Shown: piece after piece, positions 19,201 to 28,334 of the stretch
How positions within the stretch are numbered: position 1 is the first letter of the stretch
Layout of the letters: each line of letters begins with the position of its first letter
DNA from: Algoriphagus lutimaris
GTDB taxonomy: Bacteria; Bacteroidota; Bacteroidia; Cytophagales; Cyclobacteriaceae
Direction of reading: 5' to 3'
Assembly (NCBI RefSeq): GCF_017051705.1
Contig: NZ_JAFIDJ010000002.1
Coordinates: 1,134,035-1,185,053, forward strand
Length of the DNA stretch: 51,019 bases
Program-made: the position numbers and the translations under genes
The notes under the pieces: model-generated
Told to the model about the DNA's origin: nothing
What the model saw: the letters and a program-made list of their open reading frames with translations, nothing else
The model's database searches: none

Positions 19201-19537
19201 TGCAGAAAGAAATGGAGCTGTAAGACCATTTGTAAATAGATTTGATTTGAGAATCACTGAAGATATCGTGTTATCAAAAGATCAAAAGAATAGACTTCAA
19301 TTATCTATTGATATTTTGAATATTGGTAACATGTTTAACTCTTCTTGGGGGATTCAGAAGTTCGCTTATCAAAATAACTTGTTGAATTATAGAGGGGTGA
19401 ACAGTGCTGGTCAACCAGAATATCGATTGAACACTATTCCTGGAACGAGTGAGTTCCCTACTGATACATTCAGAAATACTACCTCAATCGGAGATACTTG
19501 GAGAATGCAAGTAGGTGTTCGTTATATCTTTAATTAA
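16268..19537 (+). CDS. Oar-like TonB-dependent outer-membrane receptor
   Basis: 1089 residues. Signal peptide about 1-25 (cut near AFSQG). A carboxypeptidase-regulatory-like beta-sandwich (~30-115) starts ASIQGSVIDETGESLPGANI. The plug (~120-250) has the Oar-type stretches SRFNNYTIDGNIYNNNFG and NAITKSGTNDFSGSAYYFLRN. A large beta-barrel follows and ends in MQVGVRYIFN with a terminal aromatic-containing strand. Oar of Myxococcus is needed for protease and signal export; in Bacteroidota such proteins are abundant and mostly uncharacterised. No SusD partner follows, so a SusC role is unlikely. Monocistronic: promoter element upstream, terminator 21 bp downstream. Confidence 0.9.
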   Translation: MRQNLLRNLLSLLLLFVGTGLAFSQGVTTASIQGSVIDETGESLPGANIVATHEPSGTRYGAVSNLEGRFVLPNMRVGGPYTVVVSFVGFEERTFDGIVLGLGATYTLNVQLSDGMELDLVEVVASKDAIMNSDRTGASLNLNNDKINSLPTVNRSINDFTRLTPQSNGTSFAGTSSRFNNYTIDGNIYNNNFGLGSGQFAGSNPISLDAIEEVQVNLAPFDVRQAGFTGASVNAITKSGTNDFSGSAYYFLRNDQMIGDKVGDTRLNVGDSKNEIAGFRLGGPILKNKLFFFVSYEKETEAVPSFTKVASRPGLEPDGLTVSRVPASQLDFVRESLSQLYGYEAGPYENYSFASEQERFNARLDWNINDNHKVSLRYNNYTAFTDVPTNGNSVRYISTRYRNTNRTGIEAMNFRNANYTNDRKVQSWVAEVNSRIGVNMSNQINVGYTSITDPKRGIPGGQAFPFIEVMEPDASGNLLYYMSMGNELFTVGNLLENNIFNFTDNFSIYKGNHTYTFGVNFEYMTFKNAFNPVFNGFYRFNSYDDFVATVINRTPGSYPEAFAKGYALDGSTTPPVDNTKFGQIGFYVQDEYQVTPNLKVTGGLRIDFPFYPINIPTNELLDDLNKTFETPDGTITPDVSQFPKVNPLWSPRVGVNWDVHGDRTTQVRGGTGIFSGRIPFVWLSNQVNGSGVVRGGLGYEGEDVVDALGPNYVFNPDVTFGNPENPGQSLSNELNLTDRNFKLPQVWRSNLAVDQLLPFGIIGTLEFIYSRDVSTPIAYNPVVRTPDGTFSGPDQRPYWEGSNYSNDDNFRNVFYLTNAQRKADYYSITAQLQKQFDNGFSAMVAYTRSRSRDLDAASGAQAISLWPATVQSDRNDPELSFAGFDIPNRVIANIAYQTDNTTISLFYEGSDAGRFSYTYSGNFGDASNRLMYIPNNASELAFQEFTLNGTTITAAEQAQLLDAYIDQDKYLSENRGSIAERNGAVRPFVNRFDLRITEDIVLSKDQKNRLQLSIDILNIGNMFNSSWGIQKFAYQNNLLNYRGVNSAGQPEYRLNTIPGTSEFPTDTFRNTTSIGDTWRMQVGVRYIFN

Positions 19538-19558
19538 GAATTGAGAATTTGGCATAAA

Positions 19559-19590
19559 ATGCACCCATTTTTGGGTGCATTTTTTATTTT
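19559..19590 (+). terminator. Intrinsic terminator of the TonB receptor gene
   Basis: ATGCACCCA-TTTT-TGGGTGCAT hairpin followed by a T-rich tail. Confidence 0.9.
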
Positions 19591-19623
19591 TAACAATTCT
19601 AAGTTTTTAATGGTTAATCGTTT

Positions 19624-20694
19624 ATGAAAAATCTTATTGCCTTAATTTTTGCTTTTGGAATTACTTTTTCCATTCATGCACAGACGGATTCTTTGATTTT
19701 GAAGAATAAAGACGTCATTATTGGTGAGATTAAAAGTATGGATAGAGGAGTCCTTACTATTGAAACTGATTACAGTGATTCTGACTTTAAAATTTCTTGG
19801 GATGGAATTGCTCAATTGTATTCTAACACCAAATATTTGATTACCCTATCAAATGGGAAGAGGTATAATGGAAAAGTGAATAGCGTAGGAGATGGAGTAA
19901 TATCCATTGACACCTATGATCCTGATAATCTTCTTCCCCTGAGGAAAAAAAGGAGAAACACGGGTACTGAGGATATTGGAGGTGGAACAATTGAGGTAGA
20001 TATCAATGAAATAGTTTATTTAAATGCGTTAGATGAAGGTTTTTGGAGTAGACTTTCAGCCAATATTGACTTGGGATGGAGTTTGACTAAAGCCAATAAC
20101 CTAAGACAATTTAATATTCGAAGTGGATTGGGATACTTGGCAGACCGTTGGAAAGCAAATGGTTCTTACAATTCTTTAAGATCGACACAGGATGAAATTG
20201 ATCCTGTAAAAAGGACTGATGCAGATTTTAATTTTAATTTTTTCCTGCCTAAAGATTGGTATTTACTCTACAACATTACTTTTCTTTCCAATACGGAGCA
20301 GTTGATTAAACTTCGAACCGGTAATAAAATTGGTATTGGTAATTACTTGGTTCATAACAATAAGTCCTATTTTGGCTTTCAAGTAGGGGTCAACTATAAC
20401 AATGAAAGGTACTTTGATGATACTCCTTCAAGGAGAACAGGGGAAGGTTTTGTAGGAGCCGAGCTCAATATGTACGATATTGGAGACCTAAGTTTATTTT
20501 CTCAAGTAGTGGCTTATCCTAGCTTTTCTGAATCTGGAAGATTCAGAACAGATTTTAAAATGGACGTGAAATATGAATTCTTTTCTGATTTTTATGTGAA
20601 GTTAGGTACAACCATGAACTACGATAATAGACCGATTGAAGGAGCCACCACCCTCGATTATATTTTCCAAACCACCGTTGGATGGGAGTTATAA
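19624..20694 (+). CDS. DUF481-like outer-membrane barrel protein, copy 1
   Basis: 356 residues with a signal peptide (cut near IHAQT). The N-terminal part (~20-140) is an SH3/LSm-like beta region with DVIIGEIKSMDRGVLTIETDYS and a second half-repeat KRYNGKVNSVGDGVISI. The C-terminal part (~145-356) is a beta-barrel of the DUF481 type, with strands such as NIDLGWSLTKANNLRQFN and YFGFQVGVNYNNERYF and a C-terminal TTVGWEL. Function unknown; probably an outer-membrane protein. The stop overlaps the start of a paralogue by 13 bp, implying coupled translation. Confidence 0.82.
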   Translation: MKNLIALIFAFGITFSIHAQTDSLILKNKDVIIGEIKSMDRGVLTIETDYSDSDFKISWDGIAQLYSNTKYLITLSNGKRYNGKVNSVGDGVISIDTYDPDNLLPLRKKRRNTGTEDIGGGTIEVDINEIVYLNALDEGFWSRLSANIDLGWSLTKANNLRQFNIRSGLGYLADRWKANGSYNSLRSTQDEIDPVKRTDADFNFNFFLPKDWYLLYNITFLSNTEQLIKLRTGNKIGIGNYLVHNNKSYFGFQVGVNYNNERYFDDTPSRRTGEGFVGAELNMYDIGDLSLFSQVVAYPSFSESGRFRTDFKMDVKYEFFSDFYVKLGTTMNYDNRPIEGATTLDYIFQTTVGWEL

Positions 20695-21755
20695 ATTTCC
20701 TTTATAAACTGATATTACTTGGAACCCTACTGTTAGTGGGGTTTCCTCATTTAAGCCATGCTCAAAAAGATACGTTAAGGCTATCCAATGAAGATGTTTT
20801 AGTAGGAGAGATCAAATACATGGATCGGGGAATTCTTTATATTAAAACGATCTATTCCAATGCTGATATACAGGTCAAATGGAAAGAAGTAAACACCATT
20901 CACTCTGAAAATCTATTTTTGATTACGCTTGAAAATGGTGAGCGGCTTGAGGGAAACTTAAAATCATTATCCAATGACTCCTTATTGATTCATGTGATTA
21001 AACCCACAAAAAGAACATTGAGCCACATTGAATTGGATGAGTTTGAAAATTTTCAAATCAATAAAGACCAGGTAGTATTATTGAATGAAATAAATACCTC
21101 TTTTTCAAGTCGGTTTAATGGAGATATAAGTATTGGCTTCAACTTGGCAAAAGCAAACAAGCTTAGACAGTTTTCTGTCAAGTCAAATTTGGACTATTCA
21201 GGAGATATCTGGGGAGGTGCACTGAACTTAAACGCGATTAGGTCAATTCAATCTTCCACTGCTGCCATTGAGCGCTATCAAGGAAGTGGAACAATTTTAT
21301 TATTTCTTCCGAAAGATTTTTTTTTAGTAGGAGCAGTCAGTTTACTCAGCAATACGCAGCAGTTGTTGAAATTAAGGGTGAATTCTATCCTAGGAGCAGG
21401 TATGTATTTAATTCATACCAATCATTCCTATTGGAATCTACAGGTAGGGGTTAATAATAATAATGAGAGATTCCAAGGAGACTTGCCTTCTGAAAATTCA
21501 TTCGAGGCAATTGTTGGGACTGATATTAATTTTTATGATGTGGGTGTTTTTAACTTTTCAGGTTCAATAGCAGGATATAGAAGTTTTTTGGATGAGGGAA
21601 GATATCGGTCAGATGCGAGGTTTGATATTACCTATAAATTTGTGGATGATTTTTTCTTAAAATTAGGATTGGCATTCAATTATGATAGCCAACCTACAGC
21701 GGGCGCCTCGGATTTCGATTATGTGGTGCAAAGTACGCTGGGGTGGAAATTTTAG
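20682..21755 (+). CDS. DUF481-like outer-membrane barrel protein, copy 2
   Basis: 357 residues, clearly paralogous to the gene before it. Shared landmarks include EIKYMDRGILYIKTIYS, SFSSRFNGDISIGFNLAKANKLRQF, NLQVGVNNNNERF and a C-terminal QSTLGWKF. Signal peptide about 1-27. The start ATG lies inside the last codons of copy 1, giving a 13 bp overlap. The two have diverged well apart in sequence while keeping the same architecture, so the duplication is not recent. Function unknown. Confidence 0.82.
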   Translation: MGVINFLYKLILLGTLLLVGFPHLSHAQKDTLRLSNEDVLVGEIKYMDRGILYIKTIYSNADIQVKWKEVNTIHSENLFLITLENGERLEGNLKSLSNDSLLIHVIKPTKRTLSHIELDEFENFQINKDQVVLLNEINTSFSSRFNGDISIGFNLAKANKLRQFSVKSNLDYSGDIWGGALNLNAIRSIQSSTAAIERYQGSGTILLFLPKDFFLVGAVSLLSNTQQLLKLRVNSILGAGMYLIHTNHSYWNLQVGVNNNNERFQGDLPSENSFEAIVGTDINFYDVGVFNFSGSIAGYRSFLDEGRYRSDARFDITYKFVDDFFLKLGLAFNYDSQPTAGASDFDYVVQSTLGWKF

Positions 21756-21904
21756 GTTTATTAGAGAATTACAGAATAAAACATCCTCTTTTTTTTCCAT
21801 TGATAAGGAACATTTGCCACGAGTATCTTTTTTACCATTAATCAAAAATTATCAATTTACTTTTATTGTTTACAACCTTTATGTGGCATGAGGGTTTAAT
21901 CAAT

Positions 21905-22687
21905 ATGTTATATAATAAAAGATATATTCATCCGACAAGTTCTGAGTGGGTTGTGTTTATCCATGGTGCCGGAGGGTCTTCAGTGGTGTGGTATAAACAG
22001 TTGAAAGAATTCAAAGCCCATTTTAATCTACTGATGATTGATCTTCGAGGGCATGGTAAGTCCACTGATCTTTCTGAGGCAATTTGGAAAGAGGAATATA
22101 CCTTTCAGGAAATAACCATGGATATCATTGAAGTATTGGATTATCATGCTATTCCACCTGCTCATTTTGCTGGCGTTTCATTAGGGACTATTATCGCTAG
22201 AAATCTTGCGGAGTTGGAACCATCACGGGTAAAATCAATGGTGTTGGCAGGGGCTGTAACTAGGTTGAATATCCAATCTAGGGTGTTGGTATTTCTTGGC
22301 AACACATTTAAAAAAGTCATTCCTTATATGTGGCTTTATAGTTTGTTTGCATTCATTATTATGCCTAGGAAGCAGCATGAAGAATCAAGAAACTTATTTA
22401 TTAATGAGGCAAAGAAGCTTTGCCAAAAAGAGTTTATCAGGTGGTTTAAATTAACTAGAGATATCAATCCACTTTTAAAGTATTTTAAAGAGAAAACGAT
22501 CAATATTCCTACCCTTTATGTGATGGGAGATCAGGATTTGATGTTTTTAGAACCGGTGAAAAATATTGTTGAAAAGCAGAGTAATTCTATTTTGAAAATT
22601 GTGGAGAAATGTGGCCATGTAGTCAATGTAGAAAAACCAAAGCAATTTAATCAATACGCATTAACATTTATTCAAGGACAAACCTAA
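21905..22687 (+). CDS. Alpha/beta hydrolase
   Basis: 260 residues from the ATG at 21905 (MLYNKRYIHPTSSEW); upstream in-frame starts at 21881 (ATG) and 21866 (TTG) add only an unlikely extension. The fold is shown by VVFIHGAGGSSVVWYKQL (oxyanion loop), the nucleophile elbow FAGVSLG (Ser), GDQDLMFLEPV (acid Asp) and CGHVVNVEKP (catalytic His), so the triad is complete. A lid-like hydrophobic segment sits around 140-165. No signal peptide, so probably cytoplasmic. Substrate cannot be told. It lies 21 bp upstream of the efflux operon and may be co-transcribed with it. Confidence 0.88.
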   Translation: MLYNKRYIHPTSSEWVVFIHGAGGSSVVWYKQLKEFKAHFNLLMIDLRGHGKSTDLSEAIWKEEYTFQEITMDIIEVLDYHAIPPAHFAGVSLGTIIARNLAELEPSRVKSMVLAGAVTRLNIQSRVLVFLGNTFKKVIPYMWLYSLFAFIIMPRKQHEESRNLFINEAKKLCQKEFIRWFKLTRDINPLLKYFKEKTINIPTLYVMGDQDLMFLEPVKNIVEKQSNSILKIVEKCGHVVNVEKPKQFNQYALTFIQGQT

Positions 22688-22708
22688 AACGGAGTACTTT
22701 CATTATTT

Positions 22709-23791
22709 ATGAAAAACCAGACAAAGATCATCCTGATAGTTGGGATTATCCTCATTATTATCGCAGCTTTTTTATATCCAAGGCTGGACAGTCGTAAATC
22801 CAATGATGATAGCGTTGCTTCTTCTGGTGCAGGACCAGGAGCTCCTGCTAATTTACCCGTAAAAGTGATAAAGCTTCAAAGGGAGACACTCCGGAATCAA
22901 CTTTCCGTCACTGGGACTATTTTGCCAAACGAATCAGTAGATCTTAGACCAGAAGTTTCAGGATTGGTTACGAAGATCACATTCAATGAGGGACAGTATG
23001 TATCCAAGGGTACTCCGCTATTGTATTTAAATGATGATGAACTTCAGGCTCAATTTCAAAGATTACAGTACACACAAAAATTATTTGAAAGTCAAGAAAA
23101 TAGACAAAAGCAATTGCTTGCAAGAGAAGCAATTAGTCAGGAAGAATATGATATTGTTCTGAATCAGTATAATACCACCTTATCTGATTTGAAATTGGTG
23201 GAGGCTCAATTGGCAAAGACTGTTGTGAGGGCTCCATTTAATGGGATATTAGGTTTAAGACAAGTTTCTGAGGGGAGCGTGATCGGAACAGGTGATATAA
23301 TTGCCAATTTTGTAAATATTGATCCTGTTAAAATCGAGTTTTCTATTCCTGAAAGATATGCTAATCAAGTTTCTTTAGGCTCTGAAATATTTTTTACTAA
23401 CGAGTCTTCCCCTGAAGAGGTAGTCGGAAAAGTTTATGCATATGAACCACAAATTGACGCTGCTACCCGTACTTTAAAACTGAGAGCAGAAAGCCCAAAT
23501 AAAGAAAGGAAATTCTTACCAGGTATGTTTGTTAGAATTCGATTTGTTTTGGGTGAAACTGAAAATGCCTTGATGGTTCCTTCAGAATCCGTAATCCCAG
23601 AACTTCAAGGATATAAAGTTTTTGTTGTTGGTGCTGATAATAAGGCTGAAGAGCGTACTGTAGAAATCGGCACTCGTACAGACACCCATGTTCAAATCCT
23701 TAGTGGTTTAGAAGTAGGCGATCTGGTGTTTACCACAGGTGTATTACAAGCAAGACAGGGATCCCCTGTAGAGTATACTCAAATCAACTAA
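22709..23791 (+). CDS. RND efflux periplasmic adaptor (membrane fusion protein)
   Basis: 360 residues. An N-terminal TM anchor (about 7-25) is followed by a disordered linker. The lipoyl half-motif region (VDLRPEVSGLVTKITFNEG) comes next, then an alpha-helical hairpin (about 110-165), a second lipoyl half (VRAPFNGILGLRQVSEGSVI), a beta-barrel and a membrane-proximal domain (VMVPSESVIPELQGYKVFVV-like). It bridges the inner-membrane pump and the outer-membrane channel encoded by the next two genes. The pump ATG begins 1 bp after the stop codon. Exported substrate unknown. Confidence 0.93.
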   Translation: MKNQTKIILIVGIILIIIAAFLYPRLDSRKSNDDSVASSGAGPGAPANLPVKVIKLQRETLRNQLSVTGTILPNESVDLRPEVSGLVTKITFNEGQYVSKGTPLLYLNDDELQAQFQRLQYTQKLFESQENRQKQLLAREAISQEEYDIVLNQYNTTLSDLKLVEAQLAKTVVRAPFNGILGLRQVSEGSVIGTGDIIANFVNIDPVKIEFSIPERYANQVSLGSEIFFTNESSPEEVVGKVYAYEPQIDAATRTLKLRAESPNKERKFLPGMFVRIRFVLGETENALMVPSESVIPELQGYKVFVVGADNKAEERTVEIGTRTDTHVQILSGLEVGDLVFTTGVLQARQGSPVEYTQIN

Positions 23792-23792
23792 T

Positions 23793-26700
23793 ATGTCGAG
23801 CTTATCAAATGTAAGTATCAACAGGCCGGTATTGGCAATTGTGATGTCCTTGGTCATCATACTTTTTGGAGCCATAGGGATTTCTTTATTGGGGATTCGT
23901 GAATTTCCAAGTGTGGACCCGCCTGTGATTAATGTTAGGACTACCTACGTAGGAGCCAATGCCGATGTAATTGAAGCACAGATTACCGAACCATTGGAAG
24001 AAGCCATCAACGGAATCCAAGGAATCAAATCGTTGACTTCTACAAGTAATGATGGAGGAAGTAGTATCACAGTAGAGTTTGATGTGGGAGCGGATCTGGA
24101 AGCAGCTGCCAATGATGTGCGTGATAAAGTATCCGGAGCGCAAAGAAATTTACCTCCAGATGCAGAACCTCCGGTAGTTTCCAAGGCAGATGCGGATTCT
24201 CAGCCCATTGTCTTTTTGAATGTAAAAAGTGATGAACGAAGCCTTTTAGACTTATCTGATATTGCTGAAAATATTTTCAAGGAAAGACTTCAGACTATTC
24301 CAGGGGTAAGTAGAGTTCAGATTTGGGGTGAAAAAGAATATGCCATTCGTTTAAGAATGGATCCATTGAAAATGGCCTCTTATGGGGTGACTCCTCTTGA
24401 TGTACTTTCAAAAGTTCAAAGTGAAAACGTAGAACTTCCTTCAGGTAGGATTGAAGGAGAAACGATTGAACTTTCGGTGAGAACCAAAAGTAGGTTAAGT
24501 ACTCCTCAGGAATTTAATAGTTTGATCATTAAAGAAGATCAAAATAATATTGTCAGGTTTCAGGATATTGGTAAAGCAGAATTGGCTGCATTAAACGAGC
24601 GTACAGTCTTAAAACGTGATGGGGTACCAATGGTAGGGGTCGTTTTAGTTCCTCTTCCGGGTTCTAATAACATTGAAATTGTAGATGAGTTTTATAGAAG
24701 ATTAGAATTCATTAAAAAGGATCTTCCCGAAGATGTTGGCCTTGAGATCGGATTTGATTCTACTGACTATATCAGAAGCTCTATCGCAGAGGTTCAAGAG
24801 ACTATTATCACTGCGTTTATCCTCGTCGTAGCGATTATATTTCTTTTTTTAAGAGATTGGAGAACGACGTTTATCCCTGTATTGACGATTCCAATTTCCT
24901 TAATTGGAGTATTCTTTATCATGTATTTAATGGATTTCTCCATTAATGTTTTGACGCTACTTGGGATCGTGCTTTCCATTGGTTTGGTAGTTGATGATGC
25001 CATTGTGGTATTGGAAAATATATATACCAGAATTGAAAAAGGAGAGAAACCATTAGCAGCTGCTGAAAAAGGAGCGGAAGAAATTTTCTTCGCGGTTATT
25101 GCAACCACAGTTGCTTTAGCAGCGGTATTCCTTCCAGTAATTTTCTTGACAGGAACTACCGGTAGGCTTTTCCGAGAGTTTGGTATTGTGGTAGCAGGAT
25201 CTGTAATTATTTCGTCCTTCGTTGCGTTGACCATGACCCCAATGCTTAGTTCACGATTATTAAAGCGTAGGGAGACGCACAATAGATTCTACAATGCGAC
25301 TGAGCCGATTTTTGTTTGGTTGAATGATGGGTACGATAAAATGCTCAGTGCTTTCATGAAATTCCGCTGGATTTCATTCCTATTAATCGCATTTATGGGT
25401 TTTGGTATTTACTGGTTATTCAACCAAATTCCAAGTGAATTAGCGCCAGTAGAGGATAGAGGTGAAATCAGAATTCAATTGAGTGGTCCGGAAGGGGCTA
25501 CATTCAATTACATGGATCGGGTTATTGATCAGATGGTTGCTGATTTTAGAGAAAAATTCCCTCCTGAGGAAGTGACTGGACTCATATCTGTAACTTCTCC
25601 TGGATTTGGAACCGCCAGCACCAACTCCGGTTTTGTTCGATTTATTTTGACTGACTCGGAAAATAGGGAGCGAACCCAAAACGATTATTTCAATGAAATC
25701 AATGCCATGCTTAAGAACTATACTGAAGTTAGGGCATTTGCCTCCGAACCCCAATCTATCGGGAATAGGAGAGGTGGTCTTCCTGTTCAGTATGTATTGC
25801 AAGCTCCAAACATGGAAATGCTGAAAGAAGCGATTCCAACCTTTATGGAAGAAGTAGGGAAAAGCCCAATATTTATTTTCTCCGACATCAACCTTAAGTT
25901 TACCAAACCAGAATTGGAGATTGAAATAGATAGAGCAAAAGCAAGAAATATAGGTGTTTCCATACAAGAGATAGCCAGAACCTTACAGCTTTCTTACTCT
26001 GGTCAGCGTTTTGCCTATTTTATCAAGAATGGGAAACAGTACCAAGTGGTAGGAGAAATGAGGTTAGAGGACAGGAATGAGCCTATTAATCTAAGAATGC
26101 TTTATGTGCGTGCTGAAAATGGAAGCTTGGTTCAATTGGATAACTTGGTTACGGTAACAGAAAGAAGTACACCTCCTCAATTGTATCGATTCAATCGATT
26201 CGTGAGTGGTACCGTTTCTGCAAACTTAGCTCCGGGGTATACCATCGGGGATGGTTTGGAAGAAATGGATCGTATCGCTGCTGAGGTATTGGATGAATCT
26301 TTCACTACAGATGTTTCAGGGCCATCCAAAGAATTTAGGGAAAGTTCTAATAGTTTGCTATTTGCCTTCCTATTTGCACTGGTGTTAATTTATTTGGTAC
26401 TATCTGCCCAGTTTGAAAGTTTCATGGATCCTTTGACAATTATGTTTACTGTTCCGTTGGCGATTTTTGGTGCATTATTTACCCTTTGGGCAATGGGCTT
26501 TACCCTAAATATTTTCAGCCAGATCGGAATAATCATGTTAATTGGTTTGGTGACCAAAAACGGTATTCTTATCGTGGAGTTTGCAAACCAAAGGAAAGCT
26601 ACAGGAATGTCAATTAATGAAGCGATTTATGGAGCAGCAGTAGCCCGTTTCCGACCTATTTTGATGACTAGTTTATCGACTATTCTAGGGATTTTACCTA

Positions 26701-26855
26701 TTGCATTGGGGTTAGGAGCAGGAGCTGAAAGCCGTGTGCCAATGGGGGCAGCTGTAATTGGAGGATTGACATTTGCGACCATCCTTACCTTATTTGTGAT
26801 CCCAGCAATTTATACTTATCTCACTTCCAAAGAAGGAAGATTAGCCAGAATTTAA
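23793..26855 (+). CDS. RND-family multidrug efflux permease (AcrB/MexB-like, HAE1)
   Basis: 1020 residues, typical length. Twelve TM segments with two large periplasmic loops. It starts SLSNVSINRPVLAIVMSLVII. Key elements are the TM4 proton-relay acidic pair in GLVVDDAIVVLENIYTRIEKG, EFPSVDPPVINV in the first porter loop, and GLVTKNGILIVEFANQRK in TM10. It uses the proton gradient to push substrates from the periplasm or inner membrane into the adaptor-channel tunnel. The gene is joined to the TolC-like gene by a TAATG overlap of one base. Drugs versus other substrates cannot be separated by sequence alone. Confidence 0.95.
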   Translation: MSSLSNVSINRPVLAIVMSLVIILFGAIGISLLGIREFPSVDPPVINVRTTYVGANADVIEAQITEPLEEAINGIQGIKSLTSTSNDGGSSITVEFDVGADLEAAANDVRDKVSGAQRNLPPDAEPPVVSKADADSQPIVFLNVKSDERSLLDLSDIAENIFKERLQTIPGVSRVQIWGEKEYAIRLRMDPLKMASYGVTPLDVLSKVQSENVELPSGRIEGETIELSVRTKSRLSTPQEFNSLIIKEDQNNIVRFQDIGKAELAALNERTVLKRDGVPMVGVVLVPLPGSNNIEIVDEFYRRLEFIKKDLPEDVGLEIGFDSTDYIRSSIAEVQETIITAFILVVAIIFLFLRDWRTTFIPVLTIPISLIGVFFIMYLMDFSINVLTLLGIVLSIGLVVDDAIVVLENIYTRIEKGEKPLAAAEKGAEEIFFAVIATTVALAAVFLPVIFLTGTTGRLFREFGIVVAGSVIISSFVALTMTPMLSSRLLKRRETHNRFYNATEPIFVWLNDGYDKMLSAFMKFRWISFLLIAFMGFGIYWLFNQIPSELAPVEDRGEIRIQLSGPEGATFNYMDRVIDQMVADFREKFPPEEVTGLISVTSPGFGTASTNSGFVRFILTDSENRERTQNDYFNEINAMLKNYTEVRAFASEPQSIGNRRGGLPVQYVLQAPNMEMLKEAIPTFMEEVGKSPIFIFSDINLKFTKPELEIEIDRAKARNIGVSIQEIARTLQLSYSGQRFAYFIKNGKQYQVVGEMRLEDRNEPINLRMLYVRAENGSLVQLDNLVTVTERSTPPQLYRFNRFVSGTVSANLAPGYTIGDGLEEMDRIAAEVLDESFTTDVSGPSKEFRESSNSLLFAFLFALVLIYLVLSAQFESFMDPLTIMFTVPLAIFGALFTLWAMGFTLNIFSQIGIIMLIGLVTKNGILIVEFANQRKATGMSINEAIYGAAVARFRPILMTSLSTILGILPIALGLGAGAESRVPMGAAVIGGLTFATILTLFVIPAIYTYLTSKEGRLARI

Positions 26856-28201
26856 TGAAAAAATTAATTGCCACGCTCTTGATGAGCAGCTTAGGTTCCG
26901 TAATTTTTGCTCAAAGTCAAGAAGCTTTAGATCTTGAAAAAGCAATCCAAATAGGATTGGAAAAAAATCTGGATATAAAAATTGCGGTAGAGAATATCAC
27001 AATTAATGAGATCAACCAAAGAATCGGTACGGGGGATTATTTTATGCCTACGATCGATGCGACCTACGCGCGTAATTTTAGTAGAGAGGATGTAGAGCAA
27101 CGCTTTGTGAATGATCCGGAGCCCAGAACAATTGACGGAGCAAAGTCTCGCACAGAAAACTTTTCGGTAGTAGGGATTTACGGGTTTCAGCCTGAAAATA
27201 TTATCGTAATGAAAAGGCTGGGGCAATTGACTGAAATTTCTGAGTTGGATGCAAAAGTGGCAGTGGAAAACACAGTAGCCTCCATTTCAACCGCCTATTA
27301 TAGATTGGTTTTAGAACTTCAAAGGTATCAAGTGCTGGAGAGAACGTTAGAACTCAGCCAATCTAGACTGGATATCGCGGAAGCACAATATGAGTTGGGG
27401 GGTGCCGGGAAACGAGATTTCTTAACTGCAGAGGTTGATTATAATTCGGATTTGACTCTATTAGTCAATCAAGAGCAAATCATCAAAGCTGCCAGAATTA
27501 ATTTGAATGAATTAATGGCATTGGCTCCTGATACGCAATTCGCTGTGAATGATACGATCATGATAGAGGAACCTTTAAGGTTAATAGATTTGGAGGAGAA
27601 TGCATTTATTGATAATAAGCAATTATTGATTACACAAAGACAGCAGAATGTGGCTTTTCTACAGATGAAAGAGCTTCAAATGCAAAGACTTCCTCAGATA
27701 AATCTAAATGGTAGTTATGTGAATAATACTTCTAATTCAGATGCAGGTTTCTTATTGCAGAATCAAAGACAAGGCTTCAATTATGGGGGGAATATCACAC
27801 TGAATTTATTTAGTGGATTTACCTTGAACCGTAGAATTCAAAATGCAAAGGTTCAGCAAAAAGTGCAAGCCTATGCATTGGATCAATATGAGATACAATT
27901 ACAGTCTGATATTCATAGAGCATATAATACTTATGAGACAAACCGTAACTTGTTGGAGATTGAAAAAAAGAATTACGAAGTAGCCAAAGAGAGTTCTGAT
28001 ATTGCATTAGAACGATTTAGGCTAGGGATTTCTTCCTATTTAGAGTTTAGAGATGCCCAGGTAAATTTGCTTATTGCTGAGACTAGACTGATTACTTCCA
28101 TCTATAATATCAAAGAGATGGAGATTGAGTTAATGAGGCTTTCAGGGAGAATATTTTTCCAAAACAGCTATGAAGAACTCAATTTGCCAACAGAAGATTA
28201 A
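26855..28201 (+). CDS. TolC-family outer-membrane efflux channel
   Basis: 448 residues with a signal peptide (cut near IFAQS). Two internally related halves each carry long coiled-coil helices and beta strands. Examples are LDLEKAIQIGLEKNLDIKIA at the start and ALDQYEIQLQSDIHRAYNTY with ERFRLGISSYLEFRDAQVNL in the second half. The last is the standard OEP signature. It completes the tripartite RND system and overlaps the pump gene by one base. A strong terminator follows. Confidence 0.93.
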   Translation: MKKLIATLLMSSLGSVIFAQSQEALDLEKAIQIGLEKNLDIKIAVENITINEINQRIGTGDYFMPTIDATYARNFSREDVEQRFVNDPEPRTIDGAKSRTENFSVVGIYGFQPENIIVMKRLGQLTEISELDAKVAVENTVASISTAYYRLVLELQRYQVLERTLELSQSRLDIAEAQYELGGAGKRDFLTAEVDYNSDLTLLVNQEQIIKAARINLNELMALAPDTQFAVNDTIMIEEPLRLIDLEENAFIDNKQLLITQRQQNVAFLQMKELQMQRLPQINLNGSYVNNTSNSDAGFLLQNQRQGFNYGGNITLNLFSGFTLNRRIQNAKVQQKVQAYALDQYEIQLQSDIHRAYNTYETNRNLLEIEKKNYEVAKESSDIALERFRLGISSYLEFRDAQVNLLIAETRLITSIYNIKEMEIELMRLSGRIFFQNSYEELNLPTED

Positions 28202-28209
28202 AATAAATC

Positions 28210-28238
28210 GAGCCTGATTCAGTCAGGCTCATTTTTTT
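28210..28238 (+). terminator. Intrinsic terminator of the RND efflux operon
   Basis: GAGCCTGA-TTCAG-TCAGGCTC hairpin followed by A and seven T. Confidence 0.92.
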
Positions 28239-28334
28239 ATTTGCTTTTTTTAAGAATTGCCTATTTTTCTTTTGGCATAGCATTTGCCAAAATATGTTTT
28301 CGAAAATCATTTGGTCTATTAATAGACCCTTTGT

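Noticed and set aside
16268-21755. Polysaccharide utilisation locus (SusC/SusD) reading of the TonB receptor region
   Set aside because: The receptor is Oar-like, no SusD-like lipoprotein or glycoside hydrolase follows, and the next genes are DUF481 proteins after a terminator.
21866-21904. Upstream starts (TTG 21866, ATG 21881) for the alpha/beta hydrolase
   Set aside because: They add residues without family resemblance; the ATG at 21905 gives the usual N-terminus.
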